From contig NZ_JAGPOT010000036.1 in the NCBI RefSeq assembly GCF_018224015.1, positions 1 through 34,988 of the forward strand: a DNA stretch of 34,988 bases, in the 5' to 3' direction. The stretch comes from Pseudarthrobacter albicanus. GTDB lineage: Bacteria; Actinomycetota; Actinomycetes; Actinomycetales; Micrococcaceae. Made by a program: the position numbers and the translations under genes. The notes below the pieces were generated by a model. It saw only the letters and a list, made by a program, of their open reading frames with translations, ran no database searches and was not told the DNA's origin. Below, one piece after another: positions 1-7,322 of the stretch; the stretch's first letter is position 1; the number at the start of each line of letters is the position of its first letter.

Positions 1-370
1 ACGTCACAGTCGTGACGAGGGCCCGGATCAAGGCCATTCCCCGCCCCGACTCCGCGTCGTCGTCCGGCATTCCCGGCTCAGCCTCGTTAATTTCCGGGCT
101 GGCCGCGCCAAAGGCACTGACCTTGGCCCTGAGGCTCGCTTCCCGGATACAGATGTCGACGCCGAGTTCCACGGGCGCCGCGGACTCAGGGACCGCGTGC
201 TGGACCACGTTGCTGGCAGCTTCGATGACGGCTGTCGCAAATGTCATGCGGTCGATGTCCGGAACGAAGGATGCGTCCTCCCAGACGGCATCCAACTGGG
301 CATGGACTGCGTCAATGGACTCCGGGGTGGCGCGGTCCCGGAAGCTCCGGCGGGCCAAGATCTCAGTCAT
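1..370 (-). CDS. RsbW-like anti-sigma factor kinase (HATPase_c_2), 3' end outside window
   Basis: This is a partial serine-protein kinase/anti-sigma factor of the RsbW/SpoIIAB type; about 123 residues are visible and the C-terminus lies beyond base 1. The GHKL N-box is clear (EAASNVVQHA, residues 50-59, with E50 and N54), and a glycine-rich lid segment GRGMAL follows at 109-114. In this family the kinase phosphorylates a STAS partner and may hold a sigma factor. The ATG at 370-368 overlaps the stop of the upstream STAS gene in the string ATGACTGA, so the two are probably translationally coupled. It is the last visible gene of a cassette with a PP2C phosphatase, a GT2 enzyme and the STAS protein. 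No sigma factor gene is visible, so its target is unknown. The fold call is firm; the specific role is inferred. Confidence 0.85.
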   Translation of the reverse strand, partial: MTEILARRSFRDRATPESIDAVHAQLDAVWEDASFVPDIDRMTFATAVIEAASNVVQHAVPESAAPVELGVDICIREASLRAKVSAFGAASPEINEAEPGMPDDDAESGRGMALIRALVTTVT

Positions 371-695
371 CGCCGAAAGCCTCATCGGCAGACGCATAGG
401 AGGTCAGCACACGGTCCATACTGGTCAACTCGAGCACCATTTTCACCTGGGGCTGGACGGCTGCAATGCGGAGGTCCCCGCCGGCCTGCCGGGCGGCCTT
501 CAGGCAGCCGATGAGGGCCCCGAGCCCGGAGGAGTCCATGAAGGCAGTGTCCGCCAGATTGAGCACGATCCGGCTGGACCCGGAAGCAACGACATCCGCC
601 ACGAAGTCCCGCAGTTTCGGCGCGGACACCATGTTCAGCCGCCCAGCGGCCCTGATCTCCGCATACGAGTCTTTGACTTCATAGCTAAGTTCCAA
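363..695 (-). CDS. STAS-domain anti-sigma factor antagonist (SpoIIAA/RsbV-like)
   Basis: The 110-aa product is the usual length of a single STAS domain. It carries the DSSG phosphorylation motif (D54-S55-S56-G57), where Ser55 or Ser56 would be modified by an RsbW-type kinase and dephosphorylated by a PP2C phosphatase. I chose the TTG at 695-693 because it follows a strong ribosome-binding sequence (AGGAGAGGA) and gives the normal STAS N-terminus (ELSYEV). The open frame continues upstream to 764 but that part reads as an unrelated basic leader. With this start the gene overlaps the end of the GT2 gene by 11 bases and its own stop overlaps the kinase start. Phosphatase, antagonist and kinase are thus in one transcription unit, the standard composition of a partner-switching module. 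Confidence 0.88.
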   Translation of the reverse strand: MELSYEVKDSYAEIRAAGRLNMVSAPKLRDFVADVVASGSSRIVLNLADTAFMDSSGLGALIGCLKAARQAGGDLRIAAVQPQVKMVLELTSMDRVLTSYASADEAFGDD

Positions 696-2679
696 TGTTA
701 TTCCTCTCCTCTGCCGGACCCGCGCCGGGCACGGCTTCACCTTCTGGCACAGCGCCAGGTTCAAAACCCTTATACAGGACCGCGCGGACCAGGATGCTCA
801 TGACCACGAGGTCGAACACCACCCAGGCGACGTTGACCAGCGTACCGACCGGTTCGGATAATCCTGTGGCAAGACGCGCGATGCCCACGACGGCTGAAAT
901 CGCCAAAAGTGCGGACACGATAATCTGCGGGCGGATCAGGCTCCAGCTGGGACCGCCGGCCTGGCGGTCCTTGGGCGTGACCGCAAAACCCAGGGGACGG
1001 CCGAACCAGACGTTGCGGGCCGCCGTCGTGCACGCCTTGATCCAGGTGGGAAACAGCGCCAGGCTGTACTGTTGCCCGCGCCAGGTGGGGATGCCGCGGC
1101 CGGAGACGGCGAACAGCAGCTGGTTGACGATCATGAACGGAATGAACCGGATGAAGAAGTCGCCGCTGAGGCTGGTCACGGGCAGGATGCCGAGCAAGAG
1201 GTAGACGATGGGCGCCGCGAAGTAGATCACGGCCGCGAAGCCGCTGAGGTACGTCCACATGGTGGCGAAGTACATGAGCCGCTGGCCCCACTTGAGACCG
1301 CGCTGCACCAGCGGGTTTTCCCGGAGCATCACCTGCATGGTGCCTTGGGCCCACCGCAGCCGCTGCGTGAGCATGGTCGCGATGTCCTCCGGGGCGAGGC
1401 CGTAGGCCAGGACCTCGTGGTGGTAGGCGCTCTGCCAGCCCATGGAGTGCAGGCGCATGGCGGTGGCCATGTCCTCGGTCACCGAAATCGTGGCCAGCGG
1501 CATGACGGGCTGAGCCTCGCCGGTGCGCTCCACGGACAGGGCATCCAGCACCGCCTGCGTTGATTCCAAGGCGCCCAGCGGGGACCAGTCCCGGGCGGTC
1601 AACCGCTTCACGGCGTCCTCGGTCACCACAGGGACACCGGAGTCGCCGACGTGCGCGAACTCCATGGCGGCGATTTCTTCAAGATCTGCCTGCAGGGCGG
1701 AAACGTCCGCCTGGACCAGCGTCTGGACGGCCTGGTCCACCTTCCGGCGGACCCGGTAGGTGATCTCGCCAAGCGTGTCGCCGTCGTCGAGCTGCCGCCG
1801 CGCTTGCTGCGTTGCGGTCTCCACCTCGTTGAGCATCTGCGCCACGAGCGGAGACGCGGAGCCCGCCGATTTCCGTGCCTTGCGGATGGCGGACCGGGAC
1901 GCAGCCAAGGCCCGGCGGATGCTTCTCTCGGTCTCCTTCACATAGCCCACCAGGCCCAGCTGCATGAGGGCTTCGCGGCGGAGCAGGGCGTTGGATCCGC
2001 AGAAGAAAGCGGCGTTCCAGCCATCCTTGCCCTGCTGGATGGGCCCGTAGAACAGCGGTGCCTGGCTGCCCAGGGGATCATCCGCGGGGACGTTGCTGAA
2101 GTACTGCGGAGTCTGCACCAGTGCCACACGCCGGTTGTTGAAGTAGCCCAGCGTCTTCTCGAGGATGTCCGGCTCAGGGATCTGGTCGGCGTCGAGGATC
2201 AACAGGAACTCGCCCTCCGTGACCATAAGGGCGTTGTTGAGATTTCCGGCCTTGGCATGCCGGGGCATGTCCTTCCAGTCCTCGCTGCGGGTCACATAGC
2301 CGAGCCCGTGCATGGCGGCGAGGTCGCGCAGTCCGGGCCGCGCGCCGTCGTCGAGAATCCAGGTGCTGTGCGGGTGGCGGATCCGCTGCGCCGCGAGGGC
2401 GGTTGTCATCACCAGGTCCAGCGGCTCGTTGTAGGTAGTGATGAAGACGTCCACGCTGGCGTCGGGGACCGCCGGCGGAGCAGCCGTACGCACCTTCAGC
2501 CGCCACACGGTCATGCCGAACAGCATGACGTCGATCAGGCTGTAGGTCTCGGCCGCGACCAACGGAACGGCGATCCACCAAGCATCCCAGTTCAGTGAGG
2601 AGGCCCAGCGCCAGGCAACATAGTTCACGCCGAGAATGATGGTCAGCACCACCACCAGCCGGGTGGCAAACGCTCTCAT
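685..2679 (-). CDS. Membrane GT2 glycosyltransferase, cellulose-synthase-like, with a large catalytic-domain insertion
   Basis: This 664-aa processive family-2 glycosyltransferase resembles BcsA. Two hydrophobic segments lie near residues 8-20 and 35-57. The catalytic motifs follow in order: FITTYNEP (79-86), ILDDGARPG (108-116), KAGNLNNAL (143-151), DAD (163-165), TPQYFSN (190-196), FFCGSN (225-230), TED (401-403) and QRLRWAQG (439-446, the QxxRW motif). C-terminal transmembrane segments follow. A charged, Ala/Glu/Arg-rich block at about 245-398 separates FFCGSN from TED, which in BcsA are only a few tens of residues apart. No PilZ domain follows the membrane region, so direct c-di-GMP control of the BcsA kind is unlikely. 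GAGAGG lies just upstream of the ATG. The gene sits between a PP2C phosphatase and a STAS gene. The polymer made is unknown. Confidence 0.88.
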   Translation of the reverse strand: MRAFATRLVVVLTIILGVNYVAWRWASSLNWDAWWIAVPLVAAETYSLIDVMLFGMTVWRLKVRTAAPPAVPDASVDVFITTYNEPLDLVMTTALAAQRIRHPHSTWILDDGARPGLRDLAAMHGLGYVTRSEDWKDMPRHAKAGNLNNALMVTEGEFLLILDADQIPEPDILEKTLGYFNNRRVALVQTPQYFSNVPADDPLGSQAPLFYGPIQQGKDGWNAAFFCGSNALLRREALMQLGLVGYVKETERSIRRALAASRSAIRKARKSAGSASPLVAQMLNEVETATQQARRQLDDGDTLGEITYRVRRKVDQAVQTLVQADVSALQADLEEIAAMEFAHVGDSGVPVVTEDAVKRLTARDWSPLGALESTQAVLDALSVERTGEAQPVMPLATISVTEDMATAMRLHSMGWQSAYHHEVLAYGLAPEDIATMLTQRLRWAQGTMQVMLRENPLVQRGLKWGQRLMYFATMWTYLSGFAAVIYFAAPIVYLLLGILPVTSLSGDFFIRFIPFMIVNQLLFAVSGRGIPTWRGQQYSLALFPTWIKACTTAARNVWFGRPLGFAVTPKDRQAGGPSWSLIRPQIIVSALLAISAVVGIARLATGLSEPVGTLVNVAWVVFDLVVMSILVRAVLYKGFEPGAVPEGEAVPGAGPAEERNNIGT

Positions 2680-2703
2680 GCTGCCTCTCGCGGCGTAGCC
2701 GCA

Positions 2704-3810
2704 CTAGGCCGAAGCATGAAGACGGGTGAGGAAAATGGCGGTGACGTCGTCATCCGGCTGGGTGCCCCGGTGGAGGTCCTGCAGGAGCGTCGTGATGCCT
2801 GCAGGGTTACAGTGCCGGATGAGCGCGGCGACGTCGTCAAGGGCCGCGAGGGTACCGTCGTAAAGGTCCAGGAGTCCGTCGGTGAAACTCGCAAGAGTCT
2901 CCCCGGGTGCCAGCACAGCATGTTCCGTGTGCCAGGAACCCGGTTCCCCGATTCCCAGAGGCAGCCCGTGACCGTGCAGTCGTCGGTAGGAGCCGTCGGC
3001 GGCGACGATGATGCTTAGGCCGTGCCCGGCATCGGCGTACTCCAAACGCCCCGTGGCCAGCTCAAGCCTGGCCAGAAAAGCCGTCGCGAACGTGGCCGTA
3101 CTCTCCAGATCCTGTGCCAGGAGCTCGCTGGCCCGGTCCAGAACCGCGGCCGGCCTGTTGCCTCCGGCGCTGCGCACGGCGCTTCGGACCGTTGCGGCCA
3201 TGAGCGCCGCCGCGGTGCCCTTGCCCATCACGTCGGCAAGGATCAGATCCACGATGCCTTCGGATTCGCTCCACGAGTAGAAGTCCTCGCCCACGTCCCC
3301 TCTGGGCAGGCAGATCGCGGAAACCTCATAGTGCGGCGCCCCGGGCAGCGTGGAGGGCAGCAGGGCCTGCTCCACGGCGCGGGCCCGGTCCCGGCCCCCG
3401 GAATCCTGCAGTTCACGTTCGGCCCAGCTCCCGAGTTCGTCCAACTGCCGCAGCTGATCTTCGGAGAGATGACGGGGCTGGGTGTCGAACAGGCAGAGGG
3501 TGCCGACCCTGCTGCCGGCATCCACGCTCAGCGGCCGTCCGGCATAGAAACGGACACGGCGGCCGCCGACGACGTCAGGCAGGGCCGCGAACCGGGGGTC
3601 CGCCGTGGCATCCGGGACCATCAGGATGTCCGGCTGGGCAATGGTGGCGGCGCAGAAGGTGTCTTTCCGGTCCATCTCCGTCCGGACCGTCCCCTGCGGT
3701 GACTTCACGAAAAGCCGCTCGCTGTCCCGCGTGTCCATCAGGGACAGGCTGTGCAGGGACACCAGCCGGTCCCGCTCCGCCTCGCCGGCTGGTTTTAGAT
3801 GCACATTCAT
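2704..3810 (-). CDS. GAF-domain PP2C (SpoIIE/RsbU-type) serine phosphatase
   Basis: The 368-aa protein has an N-terminal GAF sensor (about residues 15-140, including FCAATIAQPDI and VGTLCLFDTQPR) and a C-terminal PP2C/SpoIIE phosphatase (about 155-368). The phosphatase metal-site segments are visible as GDVGEDFYSW and LADVMGKGTAAALMAATVR, with a later AGHGLSI and SFTDGLLDLY. RsbU-type enzymes dephosphorylate a STAS antagonist, and such a protein is encoded two genes downstream. The ATG at 3810 follows GGAGGA at a good distance. The GT2 gene starts 24 bases after this stop. Which signal the GAF domain senses cannot be told from sequence. It appears to be the first gene of the cassette, since the next gene upstream (PPK2) is separated by about 250 bases. 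Confidence 0.9.
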   Translation of the reverse strand: MNVHLKPAGEAERDRLVSLHSLSLMDTRDSERLFVKSPQGTVRTEMDRKDTFCAATIAQPDILMVPDATADPRFAALPDVVGGRRVRFYAGRPLSVDAGSRVGTLCLFDTQPRHLSEDQLRQLDELGSWAERELQDSGGRDRARAVEQALLPSTLPGAPHYEVSAICLPRGDVGEDFYSWSESEGIVDLILADVMGKGTAAALMAATVRSAVRSAGGNRPAAVLDRASELLAQDLESTATFATAFLARLELATGRLEYADAGHGLSIIVAADGSYRRLHGHGLPLGIGEPGSWHTEHAVLAPGETLASFTDGLLDLYDGTLAALDDVAALIRHCNPAGITTLLQDLHRGTQPDDDVTAIFLTRLHASA

Positions 3811-4061
3811 TTAGCGTCCTCCCATGGCCGTCATCGTCAAGAGTACTGTGCATGGTCTGCATCGGACGCGCTGTGGAAAGCAACGGCGTCGGGGAGGCCT
3901 GAGGGCACCCCGACGAGGTCGGGGACCAGGGCGAGATGAACAAAGTGACCGCCGAACTGCTGGAGACAACCCGGCCATTTCCTGGGAACGGGGAGTGGTC
4001 TCCGAAAACGTCGGCTGACCTGCCCCGGGGGTGGCTACGCTGCCAAGGGCCGAACCTCGAT

Positions 4062-4997
4062 TTAGTCGCCGGCGGCGTCGCGGCCGCGACGGACGATCAG
4101 CGGGTCCGGCTCGTAGACCACCGAGGTGTCCTTGTCCCCATAATCGAACTGGTTGAGGAAGAAGCGCATGGCGTTGATCCGCCCCCGCTTCTTGTCATTG
4201 GACTTGATGGTGATCCACGGCGCATGGTCCGTGTCGGTGCGCAGGAACGTCGCTTCCTTGGCTTCCGTGTAGTCCTCCCACCGGTCCAGGGAGGCCAGGT
4301 CCATGGGGGAGAGCTTCCAGCGCCGCGCCGGGTCGATCTGCCGGATCGCGAAGCGGGTGCGCTGCTCGTGGCGGGTCACCGAGAACCAGAACTTGGTCAG
4401 GTGAATCCCGGAGTCCACCAGCATCCTCTCGAAGAGCGGCGCCTGCTCCATGAAGGTGCGGTACTCCTGATCCGTGCAGAAGCCCATGACCCGCTCGACA
4501 TTCGCCCGGTTGTACCAGGAGCGGTCAAACATCACGATCTCCCCGGCCGTGGGCAGGTGCTCGATGTAGCGCTGGAAATACCACTGGCCCTGTTCACGGT
4601 CGGACGGTTTGCTCAACGCCACTGCCCGGGCCGAGCGGGGATTCAGGTGCTCAGTGAAGCGCTTGATCGTCCCGCCCTTGCCGGCGGCGTCCCGGCCCTC
4701 GAAAACGATCACGTGCCTGAGGTCATGGTCCTGGCCCCAGTACTGGAACTTGAGCAGTTCAATCTGCAGCCGGTATTTCTCGAGCTCGTACTCCTCCCGG
4801 GACATCCGCTCGTCGTACGGGTAGTCCTCCCGCCACGTCTCCACGGCCGAACCGCCGGGATTGATCAGTTCAGGGTCCTCGCCCTGCCCGCCGCGCACCG
4901 TGAACTCCATCTCCACCAGATGGTCGATGGCCTCCCGGAGGTTCTCCCGGACCCACCCCTGGTCCTCCGGTGTCCACCGTCTGTCCGCCTGTGCCAT
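4062..4997 (-). CDS. ppk2: Polyphosphate kinase 2 (PPK2 family)
   Basis: The 311-aa protein is the length expected for a single-domain PPK2, which transfers phosphate between polyphosphate and nucleotides. The Walker A segment FEGRDAAGKGG (99-109) and the Walker B/lid segment MFDRSWYNRANVE are intact, and the late segments TRFAIRQIDPARRWKLSP and WITIKSNDKKRGRINAM match the family. I chose the ATG at 4997 because it gives the typical N-terminus and has GGAGGGG just upstream; the frame stays open further upstream but runs antisense through the divergent gene. The gene is divergent from the YbdK-like gene across about 150 bases holding an 11-bp tandem repeat. The CYTH-CHAD gene 2.3 kb away is another polyphosphate-associated family. 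Nucleotide preference cannot be assigned safely. Confidence 0.93.
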   Translation of the reverse strand: MAQADRRWTPEDQGWVRENLREAIDHLVEMEFTVRGGQGEDPELINPGGSAVETWREDYPYDERMSREEYELEKYRLQIELLKFQYWGQDHDLRHVIVFEGRDAAGKGGTIKRFTEHLNPRSARAVALSKPSDREQGQWYFQRYIEHLPTAGEIVMFDRSWYNRANVERVMGFCTDQEYRTFMEQAPLFERMLVDSGIHLTKFWFSVTRHEQRTRFAIRQIDPARRWKLSPMDLASLDRWEDYTEAKEATFLRTDTDHAPWITIKSNDKKRGRINAMRFFLNQFDYGDKDTSVVYEPDPLIVRRGRDAAGD

Positions 4998-5016
4998 CCC
5001 CGGCCCCCTCCGGCCT

Positions 5017-5060
5017 CGCCGAACCCTCGCCGAACCCTCGCCGAACCCCCGCCGAGCTGT
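5017..5060. repeat. 11-bp tandem repeat, four units
   Basis: The unit CGCCGAACCCT is repeated head to tail four times: two exact copies, a third ending in C, and a decayed fourth (CGCCGAGCTGT). It lies between the divergent ppk2 and ybdK-like genes, in what would be the 5' leader of ppk2. Its function is unknown; it may be a slippage-prone array. Confidence 0.85.
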
Positions 5061-5144
5061 CGCCCGCAGTCTAACAGCGCGGGCGACGGCGGGACGTCCC
5101 GGGTGTGGTCCGTCGCTGGTGCTTTCGTGGCCCACACTTATCAC

Positions 5145-6335
5145 GTGCGTACTTTTGGTGTCGAGGAAGAATTTCTGATCGTGGATCCCTACAACGGCAG
5201 CCCCCTGCCCCTGGCGGCAGAGCTGCTGCGCCTCCATGACCCCGGCCGCCCGGTAGTGAACCGCCCTTCTCCGCTCCCGGTCCTGGCCGTCGAGCTGCAG
5301 CAGGAACAACTTGAAGTCATCACCCGCCCGCACAGCAGCCTGAGCGGACTCGCCGCCGAGATAAGGGCTGGCCGCGCCTATGCCGATGCGCTGGCCCGGA
5401 AGGCGGGTGGACGGATCGCGGCCCTCGCCACGTCCCCGGTACCGGTCGCACCACGTCACACCCGCAACGACCGTTACGACGCGCTGATCGAAAAGTTTGC
5501 CCTGACTGCCCGGGAGCAGCTGACCTGCGGATTCCATGTCCATGTTTCAGTCGGCTCGGATGAGGAAGGAGTCGCGGTTCTGGACCGGATCAGGGCCTGG
5601 CTGCCGCCGCTTATAGCCTTGAGCTCGAATTCACCGTTCTGGAACGGCACCGAGAGCGGCTACGCCAGTTTCCGCACCCAGGCCTGGAACCGGTGGTCCT
5701 CCGCCGGGCCGGCGGAGGTCTTCGGATCGGCACGGGCATATCACTCATTGGTGGCGGACCTCTCGGCCACCGGGGTCGTCTCCAGCCCGGATTTTGACGC
5801 GCGCCTGTCCGCCCGGCACCCTACCGTCGAGGTCCGGGTATCCGATGTTTGCCTGGATGCCCGGGACGCCGCCCTGATCGCCGCGTTGGTGCGGGCTCTG
5901 GTGGAGACCGCGGCACGGGAGTGGGAAGCCGGACAGCCGCCGGACCTGGTTCCCGCAGCCGTCCTGCGCCAGGGTGCCTGGCGGGCCAGCCGGTTCGGCG
6001 TTCACGGGGAGCTGCTCCACCCGGTAACGCACAGGCCGGACACCGCACGAAATGTACTCACTGCACTCCACGACCACGTCGGCGCCGCCCTGGGGGAGTC
6101 CGGGGACGGAGCCTACGCCGCGGAGTCCATGCAACGGATCCTCAGCCAGGGCACGGGGGCCACCCGGCAGCGGGAGGCCTTCGAACGCAACGGCAGACTT
6201 GCCGACGTCGTCGCCCACGCCACCGCCCTTACCCATCAGGAACCCGCCGATGACGACCCGCCCGGGGACCGGTTCCTTACCTGGGCCGCAGAAACCGCCA
6301 TCCCAAGCGGCGAGTTAGCCGCCATCGCCGGCTAA
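5145..6335 (+). CDS. Carboxylate-amine ligase of the glutamate-cysteine ligase 2 family (YbdK-type)
   Basis: The product (396 aa from the GTG at 5145) begins almost at the family signature GVEEEF (5-10). It carries the ligand-site segment CGFHVHVSVG and the C-terminal RHPTVEVRVSDVCLDARDAALIAALVRALVE. YbdK-type enzymes have weak gamma-glutamylcysteine ligase activity, and many actinobacterial members have unknown substrates. The frame is open far upstream, antisense to ppk2, but the signature fixes the start here. An in-frame GTG at 5127 is the alternative; neither has a strong ribosome-binding site. The gene is divergent from ppk2 and monocistronic as far as can be seen. The length is slightly above the usual 370 or so residues. 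Confidence 0.9.
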   Translation: MRTFGVEEEFLIVDPYNGSPLPLAAELLRLHDPGRPVVNRPSPLPVLAVELQQEQLEVITRPHSSLSGLAAEIRAGRAYADALARKAGGRIAALATSPVPVAPRHTRNDRYDALIEKFALTAREQLTCGFHVHVSVGSDEEGVAVLDRIRAWLPPLIALSSNSPFWNGTESGYASFRTQAWNRWSSAGPAEVFGSARAYHSLVADLSATGVVSSPDFDARLSARHPTVEVRVSDVCLDARDAALIAALVRALVETAAREWEAGQPPDLVPAAVLRQGAWRASRFGVHGELLHPVTHRPDTARNVLTALHDHVGAALGESGDGAYAAESMQRILSQGTGATRQREAFERNGRLADVVAHATALTHQEPADDDPPGDRFLTWAAETAIPSGELAAIAG

Positions 6336-6596
6336 CGCCGACACCTTTCGCCACCTGCTGCAAGGACCGGATCCGGGTTGATGGTGGCGCGGCCGACGGC
6401 GTCAGGAGTTGCGTCTGGCTGCGGGCCAGGTGGCCAAGGATTGCCCGGACCTTGGCGCCGGCTGAGGGGCGGCTTGCGGCATTGACCCTGCGGACGTTTG
6501 CGACCGGCTGGCGCCGGCGCTTCAGGCCGAATTCGGGCTGGGTCCCGGTCGGCAGTTCGCGCACGGGAGGCCTGCGGCTGGCAGCCTAGGACGGCG
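6336..6596. other. Non-coding stretch after the ybdK-like gene
   Basis: Open frames here are short, arginine/alanine-rich and without ribosome-binding sites or recognisable domains. No convincing terminator hairpin with a T-run follows the ybdK-like stop. I see no supportable gene. The stretch ends at the first copy of the 114-bp repeat. Confidence 0.5.
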
Positions 6597-6710
6597 GCTT
6601 GGCGCCCTCAGGCTGGCGGCCAGGCTGGCGGCGCCGTCCGGGGCTACTTTGATGCCCGGAACCGGCGATTTCGCGCCGGAATGCGGCGAGTCCGTGTCAA
6701 AGTGCCCCCG
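6597..6710 (+). repeat. 114-bp dispersed repeat, copy 1 (inverted arms, MITE-like)
   Basis: This matches 9465-9578 over all 114 bases with three mismatches and no gaps. Near its left end a 12-base unit (CAGGCTGGCGGC) occurs twice in tandem. Imperfect inverted arms are present: 6640-6656 (GGGGCTACTTTGATGCC) against 6694-6709 (GTGTCAAAGTGCCCCC), sharing ACTTTGA/TCAAAGT. Between them is a perfect 6-bp stem with a 6-base loop (CCGGCG..CGCCGG, 6662-6679). It encodes nothing recognisable. It could be a miniature inverted-repeat element, a solo insertion-sequence end or a REP-like palindrome. Confidence 0.85.
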
Positions 6711-6933
6711 TTGGGCCGGTGGGACTCGGCCCCCGCCTCAGTTGCCGCCTTGCAGCCCGTTGGCCGCCACGCACTCGCCGAGCCGGTTTTCGCCCAGCGC
6801 GGCGGCCACGGCGGGAGGTTCGGGCGATTCGGTGGGCGTGGGTGTGGCGGGTGCCGCCACCCCACCCCGAAACGACCCGAGGGGCGGATAAGCGCAGCCG
6901 TTCACTTCCCGTCCTGCACGAAAACAAGGCCTG
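6711..6933. other. Non-coding stretch between repeat copy 1 and a candidate promoter
   Basis: All frames are low-complexity (Arg/Pro/Ala-rich) with no domain or ribosome-binding site. I see nothing supportable here. Confidence 0.5.
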
Positions 6934-6961
6934 TTGCATGCCGGTGGCCTGCCCCTAGAAT
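6934..6961 (+). promoter_or_regulatory. Candidate sigma-70-type promoter for the 88-aa protein/CYTH-CHAD pair
   Basis: TTGCAT (6934-6939) and TAGAAT (6956-6961) are separated by 16 bases and lie about 90 bases before the ATG at 7051. The match is good for an actinobacterial housekeeping promoter, but it is a prediction from two hexamers only. Confidence 0.45.
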
Positions 6962-7050
6962 CGGGGAGGACGAAAACCGGCCCAGGCACCCCCGGAGACG
7001 TCCGCGGGGAAACCACACCACGTTCAGCGGTGCCGGCAAGGATGCGGAGA

Positions 7051-7317
7051 ATGACTGACATTCAAGGGCTCATCGCTGCACTGCTCCCGGAAGACCTGGC
7101 CGTGCTCCGGCAGCGCGGCCCGGACCAGTCCCTGGACCGGGACATGCTGGACACCATTGACCGGGCAGCGGGCGGACCCGGTGAAGGCCGCGGCTACTAC
7201 GTTGTCCGCGGCAGCCTGATACCCCAGGAACGCCGCCAGTACTACCTCCGCGAGGACGTCGCCGCCGCAATCTTCGCCTCCTGGACGCTTGAAGGCGCAA
7301 CCGGGGCGGATACCTGA
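7051..7317 (+). CDS. Small hypothetical protein (88 aa) upstream of CYTH-CHAD
   Basis: I do not recognise this 88-aa protein. It starts MTDIQGLIAALLPEDLAVLRQR and ends with a Tyr-rich segment (GYYVVRGS, QYYLRED) and AAAIFASWTLEGATG. There is no signal peptide or membrane segment. The ATG at 7051 follows a purine-rich GCGGAGA, and only five bases separate its stop from the ATG of the CYTH-CHAD gene, so the two are probably co-transcribed and coupled. Codon use is that of a real high-GC gene. A role with the CYTH-CHAD protein is guilt by association only. Confidence 0.65.
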   Translation: MTDIQGLIAALLPEDLAVLRQRGPDQSLDRDMLDTIDRAAGGPGEGRGYYVVRGSLIPQERRQYYLREDVAAAIFASWTLEGATGADT

Positions 7318-7322
7318 CAGCC

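Noticed and set aside
3908..3924. CCCCGA..TCGGGG hairpin between the phosphatase and ppk2 genes, considered as a terminator
   Set aside because: Short 6-bp stem with no T-run on either strand and too far from the ppk2 stop.
5017..5060. The 11-bp array considered as a CRISPR
   Set aside because: Units are contiguous without spacers and far shorter than CRISPR repeats.
3936..5144. Long open frame continuing upstream of the ybdK-like start for about 400 codons
   Set aside because: It runs antisense through ppk2 and lacks any family similarity; the conserved GVEEEF signature sets the true start near 5145.
6498..7058. Open frames across the repeat and the region before the 88-aa gene
   Set aside because: Arg/Ala-rich translations, no ribosome-binding sites, and one crosses the dispersed repeat.
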